NCBI RefSeq assembly: GCF_019880245.1
Contig: NZ_CP082288.1
Span: 272,695-336,694, forward strand
Reading direction: 5' to 3'
Length of the DNA stretch: 64,000 nucleotides
Source: Halobaculum roseum
Lineage (GTDB): Archaea > Halobacteriota > Halobacteria > Halobacteriales > Haloferacaceae
Under the pieces are notes generated by a model. It did not search any database. It had not been told where the DNA came from and was given only the letters and a program-made list of their open reading frames with translations. The number at the start of each line of letters is the position of its first letter. Position 1 is the first letter of the stretch. Positions 1 through 8,417 of this stretch are shown here, piece by piece. The translations under genes were made by a program, and so were the position numbers.

Positions 1-1490
1 GCGTCGAGAGCCTCACGGAGCCCGCGGGCGACCTCGGCGCTCAACACGGAGTTGGGGCCGCCCGCCGTGGGGAGCAGGACTCGCGAGCAGTCGAGCCCGC
101 GGTCCTTGACGACGAGGAAGTCACACGGCAGGCGGTTGGTCAGCTCGTCGATCGGGCGTTCGGCCCGAGCCGAGGCCCAGACTCCGTCGTCCGCCCAGCC
201 CATCATCACCAGGTCGGGACGGGTGCGGTTCGCGCGGTCGAAGACGTCCTCGAACGAGCGGTGGGTAACGAGCGTCGAAGTCTCCAGGTCGGCCTCGTAG
301 CGCTCGGCGAGGTCGCGTACGTCCCCGAGCAACTTGTTCGACTCGGCGGTGATCCGGTCGTGGTCGGTTCGGCGTTTGCCGTGGGTGGGTTCGGAGGGGA
401 TCTGTACCATGTGAACCACGTGGACGACTCCCTTCTCCCGGGTCGACGCGAGCGCACAGGCCATCTCGACCAGCCGGGATTCGGTTCGGGGATTGGTGAT
501 CGGCACGAGGATCCGGAAGGAATCCGGGTCGCGGACGAACTCCTCGACCGTGTCGAACAGCGGCACGTACGAGCGCCCGGCGAGGCTCCCGAGCAGCGAC
601 TCGCGGATCGATAGCCTGCGGACGTTCTCGAAACGCGCGGTCTCCAGGCGCTCTTCGGTTGTCTGATAGTAGTTGACGATCGTGACCAGCACGACCCCGC
701 CGACGGTGTTGCCGACCAACACCGGGATCACGAAGTCGGTCATTGCCAACAGGAATCCCAGGTCGCCGACGAGCATGAGGTAGACCGCCTCCGTGAACGA
801 GACGACGCTGTGATTGAGGTTCCCCAGCGGGATGGTGAGAAACGCGAGGTAGACGACGACGAGCCGGGAGATGGTGTCCTGAGCGGCGAAGTTCATCCAG
901 ACGACGCCCGCGACGATCAGCCCGGCGAACGACCCCCTGAAGAACAGCTCCCAATTGGTGGTCTCGTACACGCCCGTCGCCGCCAGGTCCACGGCGACTG
1001 CCCCCGCCTCCGGGGATAACACGCCGCCGTACGCCAGCACGACCGCGCCGATCGCGCCGCCGGTGAAGTTCCCGAGCGCGACGATCGTCCAGTGGCGCAA
1101 CAGCGACGGCACCGACGCCAGTCGCTCCAGCGTCAACGCGACCGGGGGGAGGGTGTTCTCGGTGTACAGTTGGTAGCCGCCGATGATGATGTAGATGAAG
1201 CCGATAGGGTACAGCATCGCCGCGACGACGCTGCTGTCCGTCTGCGGGTACATCGAGGCGTACACCAACAGCGTGATCGTGATCGCGAACCCGCCGGCCA
1301 GCGCGGCGAAGAACAACTCGCGGGTGCCGGAGGTGATCTCGTGGTCCGCGTCGGCGACGATCCGCTGGAACACCTCGTCCGAGGAGAAGCGGTCCGGAAC
1401 GACCGATCCCGACTCGGGAACGCCGTTGTCCGTGTGACCGTGGCCGTCGTCGCCGGACGCTGGCGACGAGCCGTCGTGCGGATCAGCCAT
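1..1490 (-). CDS. FNT-family (formate/nitrite) channel fused to universal stress domains, C-terminus cut by window edge
   Basis: Read by translating the minus strand from an ATG at 1490; the frame stays open to base 1, so the C-terminus is missing. After an acidic, His-containing N-terminal tail (about 45 residues) come about six hydrophobic segments (roughly residues 50-290). They include the NHSVVSF stretch typical of the formate/nitrite transporter family, which moves small monovalent anions such as formate, nitrite or hydrosulfide across the membrane. A cytoplasmic UspA-like domain follows (about residues 325-465, with an FRILVPITNP start and an MMGWAD motif). A second UspA-like domain begins (CSRVLLPTAGGPNS) as the window ends. 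FNT plus two USP domains suggests nucleotide- or stress-gated transport; the substrate is not determinable. A formate-dehydrogenase-like gene lies about 4.4 kb away, but not in the same operon. Confidence 0.85.
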   Translation of the reverse strand, partial: MADPHDGSSPASGDDGHGHTDNGVPESGSVVPDRFSSDEVFQRIVADADHEITSGTRELFFAALAGGFAITITLLVYASMYPQTDSSVVAAMLYPIGFIYIIIGGYQLYTENTLPPVALTLERLASVPSLLRHWTIVALGNFTGGAIGAVVLAYGGVLSPEAGAVAVDLAATGVYETTNWELFFRGSFAGLIVAGVVWMNFAAQDTISRLVVVYLAFLTIPLGNLNHSVVSFTEAVYLMLVGDLGFLLAMTDFVIPVLVGNTVGGVVLVTIVNYYQTTEERLETARFENVRRLSIRESLLGSLAGRSYVPLFDTVEEFVRDPDSFRILVPITNPRTESRLVEMACALASTREKGVVHVVHMVQIPSEPTHGKRRTDHDRITAESNKLLGDVRDLAERYEADLETSTLVTHRSFEDVFDRANRTRPDLVMMGWADDGVWASARAERPIDELTNRLPCDFLVVKDRGLDCSRVLLPTAGGPNSVLSAEVARGLREALD

Positions 1491-1685
1491 TATTCCTACC
1501 AGCGACACCGGAACAATGAATCTTGGTTTCGTCGTCGAACGAGCGGCGGGGACACGCGGGCACGAGCGTCAGCACGGCTACGTGGTTCGACGGCCGTGAC
1601 CCCCGCTGTGGCCGCGACGGACGGAGCGCGTCCGCTCGTGAGGACGGCGACGGCGACCGCGACGCTCGCGGGAGAGCCTCCACGG

Positions 1686-3020
1686 TCACTCCCCGCCCTC
1701 CGCCGGCGACGACGCCGAGCGGATCGTGACCGTTTCGATCCGGCTGTCGTCCATCGCGGTGACCTCGACGACGTGGCCGTCCACGTCGAGCGAGTCGCCC
1801 ACCTCCGGCACCCTGTCCAGTCGCTCGAGCACCAGTCCCGCGACCGTCTCGAACTCGTCGGTGTGGAACGACGTGCCGAGAGCGTCGTTGACCGTTCGGA
1901 GCGGAACGCCGCCGTCGATCTCGTACCCACCGTCGGTGCGGCGGCGGATCGATGCCTCGCGCTCGTCGGTGTCGAACTCGTCGCGGATGTCGCCGACGAC
2001 CGCCTCGACCACGTCCTCGACGGTCGCGATCCCCTCGAGTCTCCCCCACTCGTCGACGACCGCCGCCATCTGCTGGTGTTCGTCACGGAACTGCAACAGG
2101 AGGTCGTCGATCGGCGTCGTCTCCGGGACGACGAGCACGTCGCGTGCGATATCGGCGGCGGTGGTGTCCGCCGCCGTCTCCGATTCGCCGGCACGAAGCA
2201 CGTCCTTGAGGTCGACGAAGCCGACGATCTGGTCGGCGTCGTCGGCGTCGACGACGGGGTAGCGCGTGTGTTCGGCCGATAGTGCCGTCGCTCTGATCGC
2301 CGACAGCGTCGCGTCGGCGGGAACGGCGACCACGTCGGGACGCGGAACCATCACCTCCCTGACGACGATGTCGTCTAGGTCGAACACCCGCTCAATCATC
2401 TCGACCTCGCGGGCGTCGACGTTCCCCTCATCGCCCGCTCGCGACAGCACCATCCGGATCTCGCGTTCCTCCAGCGTCTCGTCGGTCTCGGAGGCCGGCG
2501 GGATTCCGATCAGACTGGTGAAGGCGTTCGCCGTCCCGTTGAACACGACGAGACCCGGGTAGAACACGTAGTAGAACAGCTTCAGCGGCGGCGCGACGAG
2601 CAGGGCGATCCGCTCGGCGCGGGCGATCGCGATCGTCTTCGGCGCGAGTTCGCCGAAGACCACGTGCAGGAAGGTGATGAAGCCGAACGCGAGCGCGAAC
2701 GACACCAGATGGAGGAGATCGGGCGGAAGCACCGTCCCGAGCGCCGGCTCGAGGAGGGACGCCACCGCGGGCTCGCCCGCCCACCCCAGCCCGAGCGAGG
2801 CGAGGGTGATCCCGAGCTGTGTCACCGCGAGGTAGTCGTCGAGCGACCCCATCGCCTCCTGAAGCGTGTCAGAGCCGGCACGGCCCTCCTCGACGAGCTG
2901 GTCGACGGAGGTGGCGCGGACGCGGACGAGGGCGAACTCCGCGGCGACGAAAAAGCCGTTCAACACCACGAGCACCAGCGCCACCAGGAGACGTCCGGCG
3001 GCGAAGACGACGTCTACCAT
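1686..3020 (-). CDS. CNNM/HlyC-CorC family membrane protein with CBS pair
   Basis: 444 residues in the usual order for this family. An N-terminal DUF21/CNNM transmembrane domain (about residues 1-190) carries three or four helices, with FFVAAEFALV near the start and GELAPKT at the end of the domain. Two CBS domains follow (about 205-325; REVMVPRPDV and the DEWGRLEGIATVEDV region). The C-terminus is a CorC/HlyC domain (about 345-435, ending in VVEVTAMDDSRIETV). Family members are linked to magnesium or cobalt efflux and ion homeostasis; the direct transport role is inferred. It is transcribed toward the FNT gene with a 195-nt gap, so co-transcription is uncertain. Confidence 0.9.
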   Translation of the reverse strand: MVDVVFAAGRLLVALVLVVLNGFFVAAEFALVRVRATSVDQLVEEGRAGSDTLQEAMGSLDDYLAVTQLGITLASLGLGWAGEPAVASLLEPALGTVLPPDLLHLVSFALAFGFITFLHVVFGELAPKTIAIARAERIALLVAPPLKLFYYVFYPGLVVFNGTANAFTSLIGIPPASETDETLEEREIRMVLSRAGDEGNVDAREVEMIERVFDLDDIVVREVMVPRPDVVAVPADATLSAIRATALSAEHTRYPVVDADDADQIVGFVDLKDVLRAGESETAADTTAADIARDVLVVPETTPIDDLLLQFRDEHQQMAAVVDEWGRLEGIATVEDVVEAVVGDIRDEFDTDEREASIRRRTDGGYEIDGGVPLRTVNDALGTSFHTDEFETVAGLVLERLDRVPEVGDSLDVDGHVVEVTAMDDSRIETVTIRSASSPAEGGE

Positions 3021-3265
3021 GCGCCACCCCGGTTGCGCGGGCGACCGTGCGTACCCGCGAGGGCGGGCGGACGAATCGACATACTACCACACCGCCGGCG
3101 GGGCACTTAATTACCAGACCGGCACCGGACGCGACATCGGGAACCGATAAACTGGACCGAACGCGAAGGAGGGACGGGAGCGCGAAACCGGAACGGGGGA
3201 GCGAGAACAGACCGAGGAGCGAGTGGGGGGCTCGGGACGCGGTTCCCGGGGACGGCAACCGGTCG

Positions 3266-4417
3266 TCAGCCCTCGTAGCCGGCGTACTCCATCAGCTGTG
3301 CAAAGATGTCGGTGTCCATCGCCTCCTCGTAGACGATCCCCGTGAGCATCCCGCCGGGGTAGCTCGTGCCGTTCATCACGTGGTTCACCTTGTGGCAGTG
3401 CATGAGGTAGATCCCCGGGTCGGCGTCGGCCGTGAACTCGATGGTGTGGCGCTCCGCGGGCGCGATGTCGGTGATGTCCATCTCGTGGCGCGCCGCCTCG
3501 GGGATGGTGCCGCCGTCCTTCTCCACCAGCTGGAACCGGTGGTTGTGGATGTGCAGCGGGTGGTTCATGTACCCGCCGTTGACGTAGTGGACGCGAACGG
3601 TGTCCCCCTGCGAGACGATCATCGGCGACCCGTCCTCGGGGTGGAGGGTCCGCGGCGCCGACTTGCCGTTGATCGTGAACACGTCAGGGTGGCGGTCCCG
3701 CGGCGAGTAGCTGGCATCCTCGCCGGCCATCATCCGGTTGAGGTCCGAGTCCCAGTCCTTCACCGTCATGAAGTACTCGCGGTCGGCCGGCTCGTACCCT
3801 TCGGGGTCGACCCGGAAGATGCCGTACATCCCCATGTCGATGTGTCGATGGGTCTGGTAGTGACAGTGGTAGACGTGCGTTCCGGGCACGTTCGCGGGGA
3901 TCTCGTACTCGTGGGTCTCCCCCGGGTTGACCGTGATCCCTGTCGTCGTCGGGACGCCGTCGTTCTCCCACGTCTTGCTCGTCCCGTGGAAGTGGAGCGT
4001 GTGGGGCCGCTGTCCGTCGGTGTTGTCGAGGACGACCGTCATGTCCTCCCCCTCGGTGGTCCGGAGGATCGGCCCCGGAACCGAGGGGTCGCGGTCGTCG
4101 GCCTGGAACGCCCACACCTGCGGGAACTCGATGGGCCCGCCCATCGCCTCGCCGGGGTGAACCTCGTGACGCGCCGGAAGCGTCTTCATCGTCACCGTCC
4201 CGCCCTGCTCGTCGACGTTGACGACCTCCGGGGGCGAGGTGGTGGGAAGCTCCGAGTCGGTCTGGGGCGACGCCGCGTCGGTCCCGACCGCCGTCCGTCC
4301 GCTCGCGGCGGTCGGAGCGTTACACCCCGCAAACGCCGCCGTCGCGCCGGTCGCGCCGGTGGCAGCCAGGAACTCGCGTCGACTCATCTCCGAACCGGGA
4401 GCGCCGATCTGCGTCAT
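3266..4417 (-). CDS. Tat-exported two-domain multicopper oxidase lipoprotein
   Basis: 383 residues from the ATG at 4417; an alternative ATG at 4387 also keeps the signal. The N-terminus has a twin-arginine signal (SRREFLAATG) and a haloarchaeal lipobox ending at Cys32 (AFAGC), so the mature protein should be anchored outside the membrane. Two cupredoxin domains carry the copper motifs: HTLHFHG (139-145) and HVYHCHYQTH (181-190) in domain 1, HPLHIHNH (286-293) and YLMHCHKVNH (337-346) in domain 2. These fit type 1 and trinuclear copper sites of two-domain laccase-like oxidases. NirK-type nitrite reductase is a relative, but the HCH motif in both domains favours a multicopper oxidase. The longer reading frame back to 4627 lacks a signal at its N-terminus and runs over the divergent gene, so it was rejected. 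Confidence 0.88.
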   Translation of the reverse strand: MTQIGAPGSEMSRREFLAATGATGATAAFAGCNAPTAASGRTAVGTDAASPQTDSELPTTSPPEVVNVDEQGGTVTMKTLPARHEVHPGEAMGGPIEFPQVWAFQADDRDPSVPGPILRTTEGEDMTVVLDNTDGQRPHTLHFHGTSKTWENDGVPTTTGITVNPGETHEYEIPANVPGTHVYHCHYQTHRHIDMGMYGIFRVDPEGYEPADREYFMTVKDWDSDLNRMMAGEDASYSPRDRHPDVFTINGKSAPRTLHPEDGSPMIVSQGDTVRVHYVNGGYMNHPLHIHNHRFQLVEKDGGTIPEAARHEMDITDIAPAERHTIEFTADADPGIYLMHCHKVNHVMNGTSYPGGMLTGIVYEEAMDTDIFAQLMEYAGYEG

Positions 4418-4528
4418 ACACGAACACGTTGGGGGCACACCCGAAAAGGGAGAGACGCTGGTTCCCAGCGACTGGGATCCGGTCCCGGAACCGGGGATCA
4501 TAAGAGGAGAACACCGAAACAACCACTC

Positions 4529-4915
4529 ATGGTGCGCGATACCCGGCCGGGGGCCGACCCCGAACCCGACCTCCAGCCGGTACTCGACGCGCTCGACGAC
4601 CCGGACTGCCGGACCATCATCGAACACCTGGACGAACCGCTGACGGCCGGAGAGGTGTCCGAGGAGTGTGATATCCCCATGTCGACGACATACAGAAAGC
4701 TCGACCTACTCTCGGAGGCACAGCTGTTGGCCGAGAGCGTGGAGGTCCGTCAGGACGGCCACCACGCGACCCGGTACCGAACGGACTTCGAGGAGGTGAT
4801 CGTCGCGCTGACCGAGGAGCGGTCGCTCGACGTCGAGATCGAACGGCCGGCCGAGGACGCCGCCGACCGCCTCGCGAGCATGTGGGGCGAGGTCCGCAAG
4901 GGGGCGGAGCAATGA
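4529..4915 (+). CDS. Winged helix-turn-helix transcriptional regulator
   Basis: 128 residues. The body is an ArsR-like winged helix: LQPVLDALDDPDCRTIIEHL, then the helix-turn-helix LTAGEVSEECDIPMSTTYRKLDLL (about residues 38-62), then a wing with HHATRYR. It is divergent from the multicopper oxidase with 111 nt between the two starts, and its stop overlaps the next gene in ATGA. Haloarchaea commonly pair this regulator type with a small DUF7521-like membrane protein. Its target is unknown; autoregulation or control of the divergent oxidase is possible. Confidence 0.88.
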   Translation: MVRDTRPGADPEPDLQPVLDALDDPDCRTIIEHLDEPLTAGEVSEECDIPMSTTYRKLDLLSEAQLLAESVEVRQDGHHATRYRTDFEEVIVALTEERSLDVEIERPAEDAADRLASMWGEVRKGAEQ

Positions 4916-5211
4916 GCCACCTCACCATCGCCATCGCGGCCGCCAAGACCCTGACGTTCGTCTTCGGCGCGACGATCACGTACCTCTCGTGGACCGCCTA
5001 CCGTCGGACGCGGGCGGCCGCCCTCCGCTCGCTTGCGGTGGGATTCGCGATCGTCACCGCCGGGAGCGTGCTGGGTGGCGGGGTCGATCTCATCGGCGAC
5101 CTGCTTCCGATCGCCGGGTCCGAGCCGGTCATCCTCTACGGGGTGTTGGTCCAGAGCGTCCTCACCATGATCGGGTTCGGGTTCATCACGTACTCCCTGT
5201 ACCGGGAGTGA
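4912..5211 (+). CDS. Small three-helix membrane protein (DUF7521-like)
   Basis: 99 residues starting at the ATG that overlaps the upstream stop by 4 nt. Three hydrophobic segments (about residues 3-27, 35-58 and 70-95) make up almost the whole protein, with a short basic loop (YRRTRAAALR) between the first two. Translational coupling to the winged-helix gene suggests the two act together, perhaps as a membrane-linked regulator. No catalytic motif is visible. Assignment to DUF7521 comes from gene pairing, length and topology. Confidence 0.8.
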   Translation: MSHLTIAIAAAKTLTFVFGATITYLSWTAYRRTRAAALRSLAVGFAIVTAGSVLGGGVDLIGDLLPIAGSEPVILYGVLVQSVLTMIGFGFITYSLYRE

Positions 5212-5250
5212 AGTCCACGACCGGCACGCGGGCGTGATACGCCCGCCCGC

Positions 5251-5694
5251 CTACCGAACCGTTCGTCGTCCGGTGATCGCCTCGATCTCGAGTTCGTAGC
5301 CGATCAGAGCCGTCTCCTCGATCGCCTCGTCGAACACCCTGAGGGGAACGTACTGGTCGTTGAGGTCCGCCGCAGTGGTCGCGTCCCGGTCCTCCTCGGG
5401 AAGCCGTCGTATCGGTCCCGTCGCGATGATACTCCAGGAGTCCTCCGGCCCCTCGTATCCGTACGCGAGGAAACACGCCGTGTCGGTCGCGTCAGCGAAC
5501 GCCAACTTTCTGCTGGCGCCGTCATCGCCCAGCCGAAACCGGATCGATTCGCCGTCGTACCGGAACGCCACCGGAACGGCGTAGGCGTCCCCGTCGCGAG
5601 CCAACGACAGCACGCCCGTCTGACGCTCACGGAGTCGCTCGTCGACCTCCTCGTCGGTCATGCCCGCCGTGTACACCCGGTCAGTTACGTCCAT
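5251..5694 (-). CDS. Pyridoxamine 5'-phosphate oxidase-fold FMN-binding protein
   Basis: 147 residues. The sequence fits the split-barrel flavin-binding fold widespread in haloarchaea: an N-terminal helix (MTDEEVDERLRERQTGVLSL), strands with AYAVPVAFRYDGESIRFRLG, and a central ASRKLAFADATDTACFLAYG stretch. Such proteins bind FMN, F420 or heme; the ligand cannot be told from sequence alone. ATG 5694 is used; an internal ATG at 5661 would remove a conserved-looking start. It is convergent with the small membrane gene and stands alone. Confidence 0.83.
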   Translation of the reverse strand: MDVTDRVYTAGMTDEEVDERLRERQTGVLSLARDGDAYAVPVAFRYDGESIRFRLGDDGASRKLAFADATDTACFLAYGYEGPEDSWSIIATGPIRRLPEEDRDATTAADLNDQYVPLRVFDEAIEETALIGYELEIEAITGRRTVR

Positions 5695-5854
5695 CGCTAT
5701 CGCCGTTCGGATCCTCGTCGGGCACGGGCATCAATCGCGGCGTCGGTTCCGAGGACCCCGGAGCAGGGCTGACGGGTCCGGGGCGAACCATGCCGTTTCA
5801 GCAGTCGATCCAGTGTCCGCGGGAGGTCACCCTCCGGAGGCTGTTCGTTCCGGG

Positions 5855-7930
5855 TCACGACCGATCCTGGTCACCGGAGACGCGGACCCTGACGGCCGAG
5901 TGTTTGTACTCGGGGATCTTCGCGACGGGGTCGAGGGCGTCGCCGGTGAGCGTGTTCACCAGGGGGTCGGCCGTGTGGAACGTCGCGAAGACGCGCCCGC
6001 GACCGACTGCGGGTGTCACCTCGGCGATTGCGCTCACCGCGCCCCGTTCGCTCTCGACGGTGATCCGGTCGTCGTCGGCTATCCCGCGGTTCGCGGCGTC
6101 GTCGGGGTGGATCTGCACCCGCTGGGGACCGGCCATCCGCACGAGCCGGTCGGAACGGCGCGTGAGGGCCCCGCTGTTGAAGTGTTCGATGACGCGACCG
6201 GTGGTCAAGACGAGATCGTCGTCGTCGACGGCGTCGGCCGGCTCCACGTGCTCGACGATCCGGAGCGGTGCGTGGCGGGCTCCGGTCGCGAACGTCTCCT
6301 CGTGGAGGACAGTCGTCCCCGCCTCGGCGTCCTCCTGGAACGGCCACCGCTGGCTGTCCGTGCCTATCTCGTCGTACGTCATCCCCGAGTACTGCGGTGT
6401 CACGCGCGTGAGTTCCTCGAACACCGACTCCGGCCGGTCGTACGTGAACGCTCCCGGCTCGTTCGTCAGCCGGCTGCCCAGCTCACACAACACCTCCAGG
6501 TCCCGGCGGGCGTCCCCCGGCGGGACGGTGTTCGGGCGCATCCGAAGCACCTGCCGGTCGGTGTTGGTGACGGTGCCGCCGCGCTCGGCCCACGCGCTCC
6601 CGGGGAGCACCACGTCGGCGTGCTCGACCGTCTCGGTCACGAAGAGGTCCTGAACGACGAGGCAGTCGAGCGAGTCGAGGGCGTCGGCGACCCGTGTCGC
6701 GTTCGGCTCGGTGACGGCGGGATTCTCGCCGAGGACGAACGCGCCGCGGACCGTCTCGCCGAACGCGTGGGTGGCCTCGACCTCCGTGAGTCCGGGCTCT
6801 GCGGGGAGGTCGATCCCTTCGACGTCCCACTCGGCCGCGAGCTCCGCACGTGCCGCGTCGTCGGTGACCGGACGAGCTCCGGGGAGCAGATCGGGGAGCG
6901 CACCCACGTCGCCGGCGCCCTGGACGTTGTTCTGTCCCCGGAGCGGGTTGACGCCGGCGCCGCGGCGTCCGAGATTGCCGGTTACCAGCGCGAGGTTCAG
7001 CAGGGCGTGAACGTTCGCCGTTCCGTAGTGATGTTGGCTCAATCCCATCCCCGAGAATATCGCCGCACTGTCGGCGTTGGCATACGTCCGTGCGGCCTCG
7101 CGGAGGCTCCCGACATCGACCCCCGCGTCCGCCGCCGCCGCCGGCACGTCGAGGCCGGCGGCGAACGTCCGGTACTCGTCGAGCCCGGACACGCGGTCCG
7201 CACAGAACGATCGGTCGATCCGGTCCTCGGCGACGATCGTCGCCCCCAGCGCGTTCAACAGCCGGATGTCGTATCCGGGGCGGACCGCAAGGTGGACGTC
7301 CGCAGCCTCGGCGGTGGCGGTCTCCCGCGGATCGACGACGATCAGGGCGGTCCCGTTCCTGATCGCCGGGAGGAGGTACGAACGAAAGATGACGGGGTGG
7401 TTCTCGGCCGGGTTCGCGCCGACGACGAGGAACGCGTCGGCCTCGCCCACGTCGTCGAGCGAGTTCGTCATCGCGCCCGCGCCGAGCCGGTCGCGCATGG
7501 CCGCGACCGTCGAGGAGTGGCACAGCCTCGCGCAGTTGTCGACGTTGTTCGTCCCGAGCAACCGGACGAGCTTCTGGAGCACGTAGTTCTCCTCGTTCGT
7601 GCAGTTCGACGAGGCGAAGAACGCCAGCGCGTCGGGGCCGTCGGCGGCGACGATCCCGGCGAAGCATCGCTCGATCCGATCCAGCGCGTCCGCCCAGGTC
7701 GCCTCGACCAGTTCACCGTCTTCCCGGACCAGCGGCGTCGTCAGTCGGTCCGGGTCCTCGACGGCGTCCCACGCGGCGACCCCCTTCGGACACACCTCCG
7801 CGCGGGTGTTGACGGGACCGGCCCACCCCCGGGCGCCGTCGGTCGACGGATCGTACTCGATCCCGCAGCCGACGCCACAGAACGGGCAGATACTCTCGGC
7901 GGCGCCGGACGTGCGGTCGGAGTCGGACAT
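5855..7930 (-). CDS. Formate dehydrogenase alpha-like molybdopterin oxidoreductase
   Basis: 691 residues, close to the usual FdhF/FdhA length. An N-terminal [4Fe-4S] motif is visible (C15, C18, C22, C47), and Cys137 in NCARLCHSST is the expected molybdenum/tungsten ligand in the cysteine form. The body has the bis-MGD binding signatures VVGANPAENHP, GMGLSQH and LRGQNNVQGAGDVG, and a C-terminal cap with NSGALTRRS and FATFHTADPLVN. LRGQNNVQGA is typical of formate dehydrogenases rather than nitrate reductases, so formate oxidation in the cytoplasm is the leading call. No accessory beta subunit or FdhD gene is adjacent. A weak palindrome (7971-7982) lies 41 nt upstream of the start, beyond a TATA-like TACTATAT. 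Related assimilatory nitrate reductases cannot be fully excluded. Confidence 0.82.
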   Translation of the reverse strand: MSDSDRTSGAAESICPFCGVGCGIEYDPSTDGARGWAGPVNTRAEVCPKGVAAWDAVEDPDRLTTPLVREDGELVEATWADALDRIERCFAGIVAADGPDALAFFASSNCTNEENYVLQKLVRLLGTNNVDNCARLCHSSTVAAMRDRLGAGAMTNSLDDVGEADAFLVVGANPAENHPVIFRSYLLPAIRNGTALIVVDPRETATAEAADVHLAVRPGYDIRLLNALGATIVAEDRIDRSFCADRVSGLDEYRTFAAGLDVPAAAADAGVDVGSLREAARTYANADSAAIFSGMGLSQHHYGTANVHALLNLALVTGNLGRRGAGVNPLRGQNNVQGAGDVGALPDLLPGARPVTDDAARAELAAEWDVEGIDLPAEPGLTEVEATHAFGETVRGAFVLGENPAVTEPNATRVADALDSLDCLVVQDLFVTETVEHADVVLPGSAWAERGGTVTNTDRQVLRMRPNTVPPGDARRDLEVLCELGSRLTNEPGAFTYDRPESVFEELTRVTPQYSGMTYDEIGTDSQRWPFQEDAEAGTTVLHEETFATGARHAPLRIVEHVEPADAVDDDDLVLTTGRVIEHFNSGALTRRSDRLVRMAGPQRVQIHPDDAANRGIADDDRITVESERGAVSAIAEVTPAVGRGRVFATFHTADPLVNTLTGDALDPVAKIPEYKHSAVRVRVSGDQDRS

Positions 7931-8112
7931 ATGCGACGTTCGACCGGGGGCGTACTATATGTTACTCAGACGAACGGTTCCGCCACGGCCGGCGGGCGCT
8001 CGACGGTAGTACTATCAGCGGTCCGAACTGAATCGAACGCAGCGATGCCCGGACCGTCCCACGGAGGGCTGCCATGAGCCGACCCGATCACTGGAGACAG
8101 CAGGAGCGTACG

Positions 8113-8334
8113 CTATCGGGCGGAATCGTCGGCCTCACCTGTGCCACGGAGCCACTTCGAGAGGACCCACGACACGATCACGATACCCTCGATCCTCGCC
8201 ACCGTGTACACCCACGGACGGAGTTCGATCTCCTGATCGTCGGCGGCGGCGACACCCATCCAGAAGTCGACCGTCCGCTTCGGCAGGAGCGACTCGACGA
8301 TCCCGAACGCCAACAACAACAGTCTGAGCACCAT
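8113..8334 (-). CDS. Small membrane protein
   Basis: 73 residues from the ATG at 8334; a longer frame would need TTG at 8358. There is one hydrophobic helix at the N-terminus (VLRLLLLAFGIVESLL), then a short polar loop (RTVDFWMGVAAADD), and a second helix (VARIEGIVIVSWVLSKW). The protein resembles short haloarchaeal two-helix membrane proteins of unknown function. It is divergent from the SLC13 transporter with an 83-nt gap that must hold both promoters. No function is assigned. Confidence 0.7.
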   Translation of the reverse strand: MVLRLLLLAFGIVESLLPKRTVDFWMGVAAADDQEIELRPWVYTVARIEGIVIVSWVLSKWLRGTGEADDSAR

Positions 8335-8417
8335 ACCCCACCGTTCGTGTCGTTTCAATACAACGTTGTCGGTGCCCGTCGGCGTCGGTCGAGCACGGTC
8401 GTCGCCCGCGGGAACCG

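Noticed and set aside
121..954. Minus-strand open frame of 277 codons
   Set aside because: It is a different frame of the FNT-Usp gene; Arg/His-rich composition and no domain, whereas the other frame reads as a coherent FNT protein through 1490.
1092..2282. Plus-strand frame of 396 codons
   Set aside because: Antisense shadow of the FNT and CNNM/CBS genes, with Arg/Asp-rich random-like sequence typical of GC-rich shadow frames.
4418..4627. N-terminal extension of the multicopper oxidase
   Set aside because: It would hide the Tat signal and lipobox inside the protein and overlap the divergent HTH gene.
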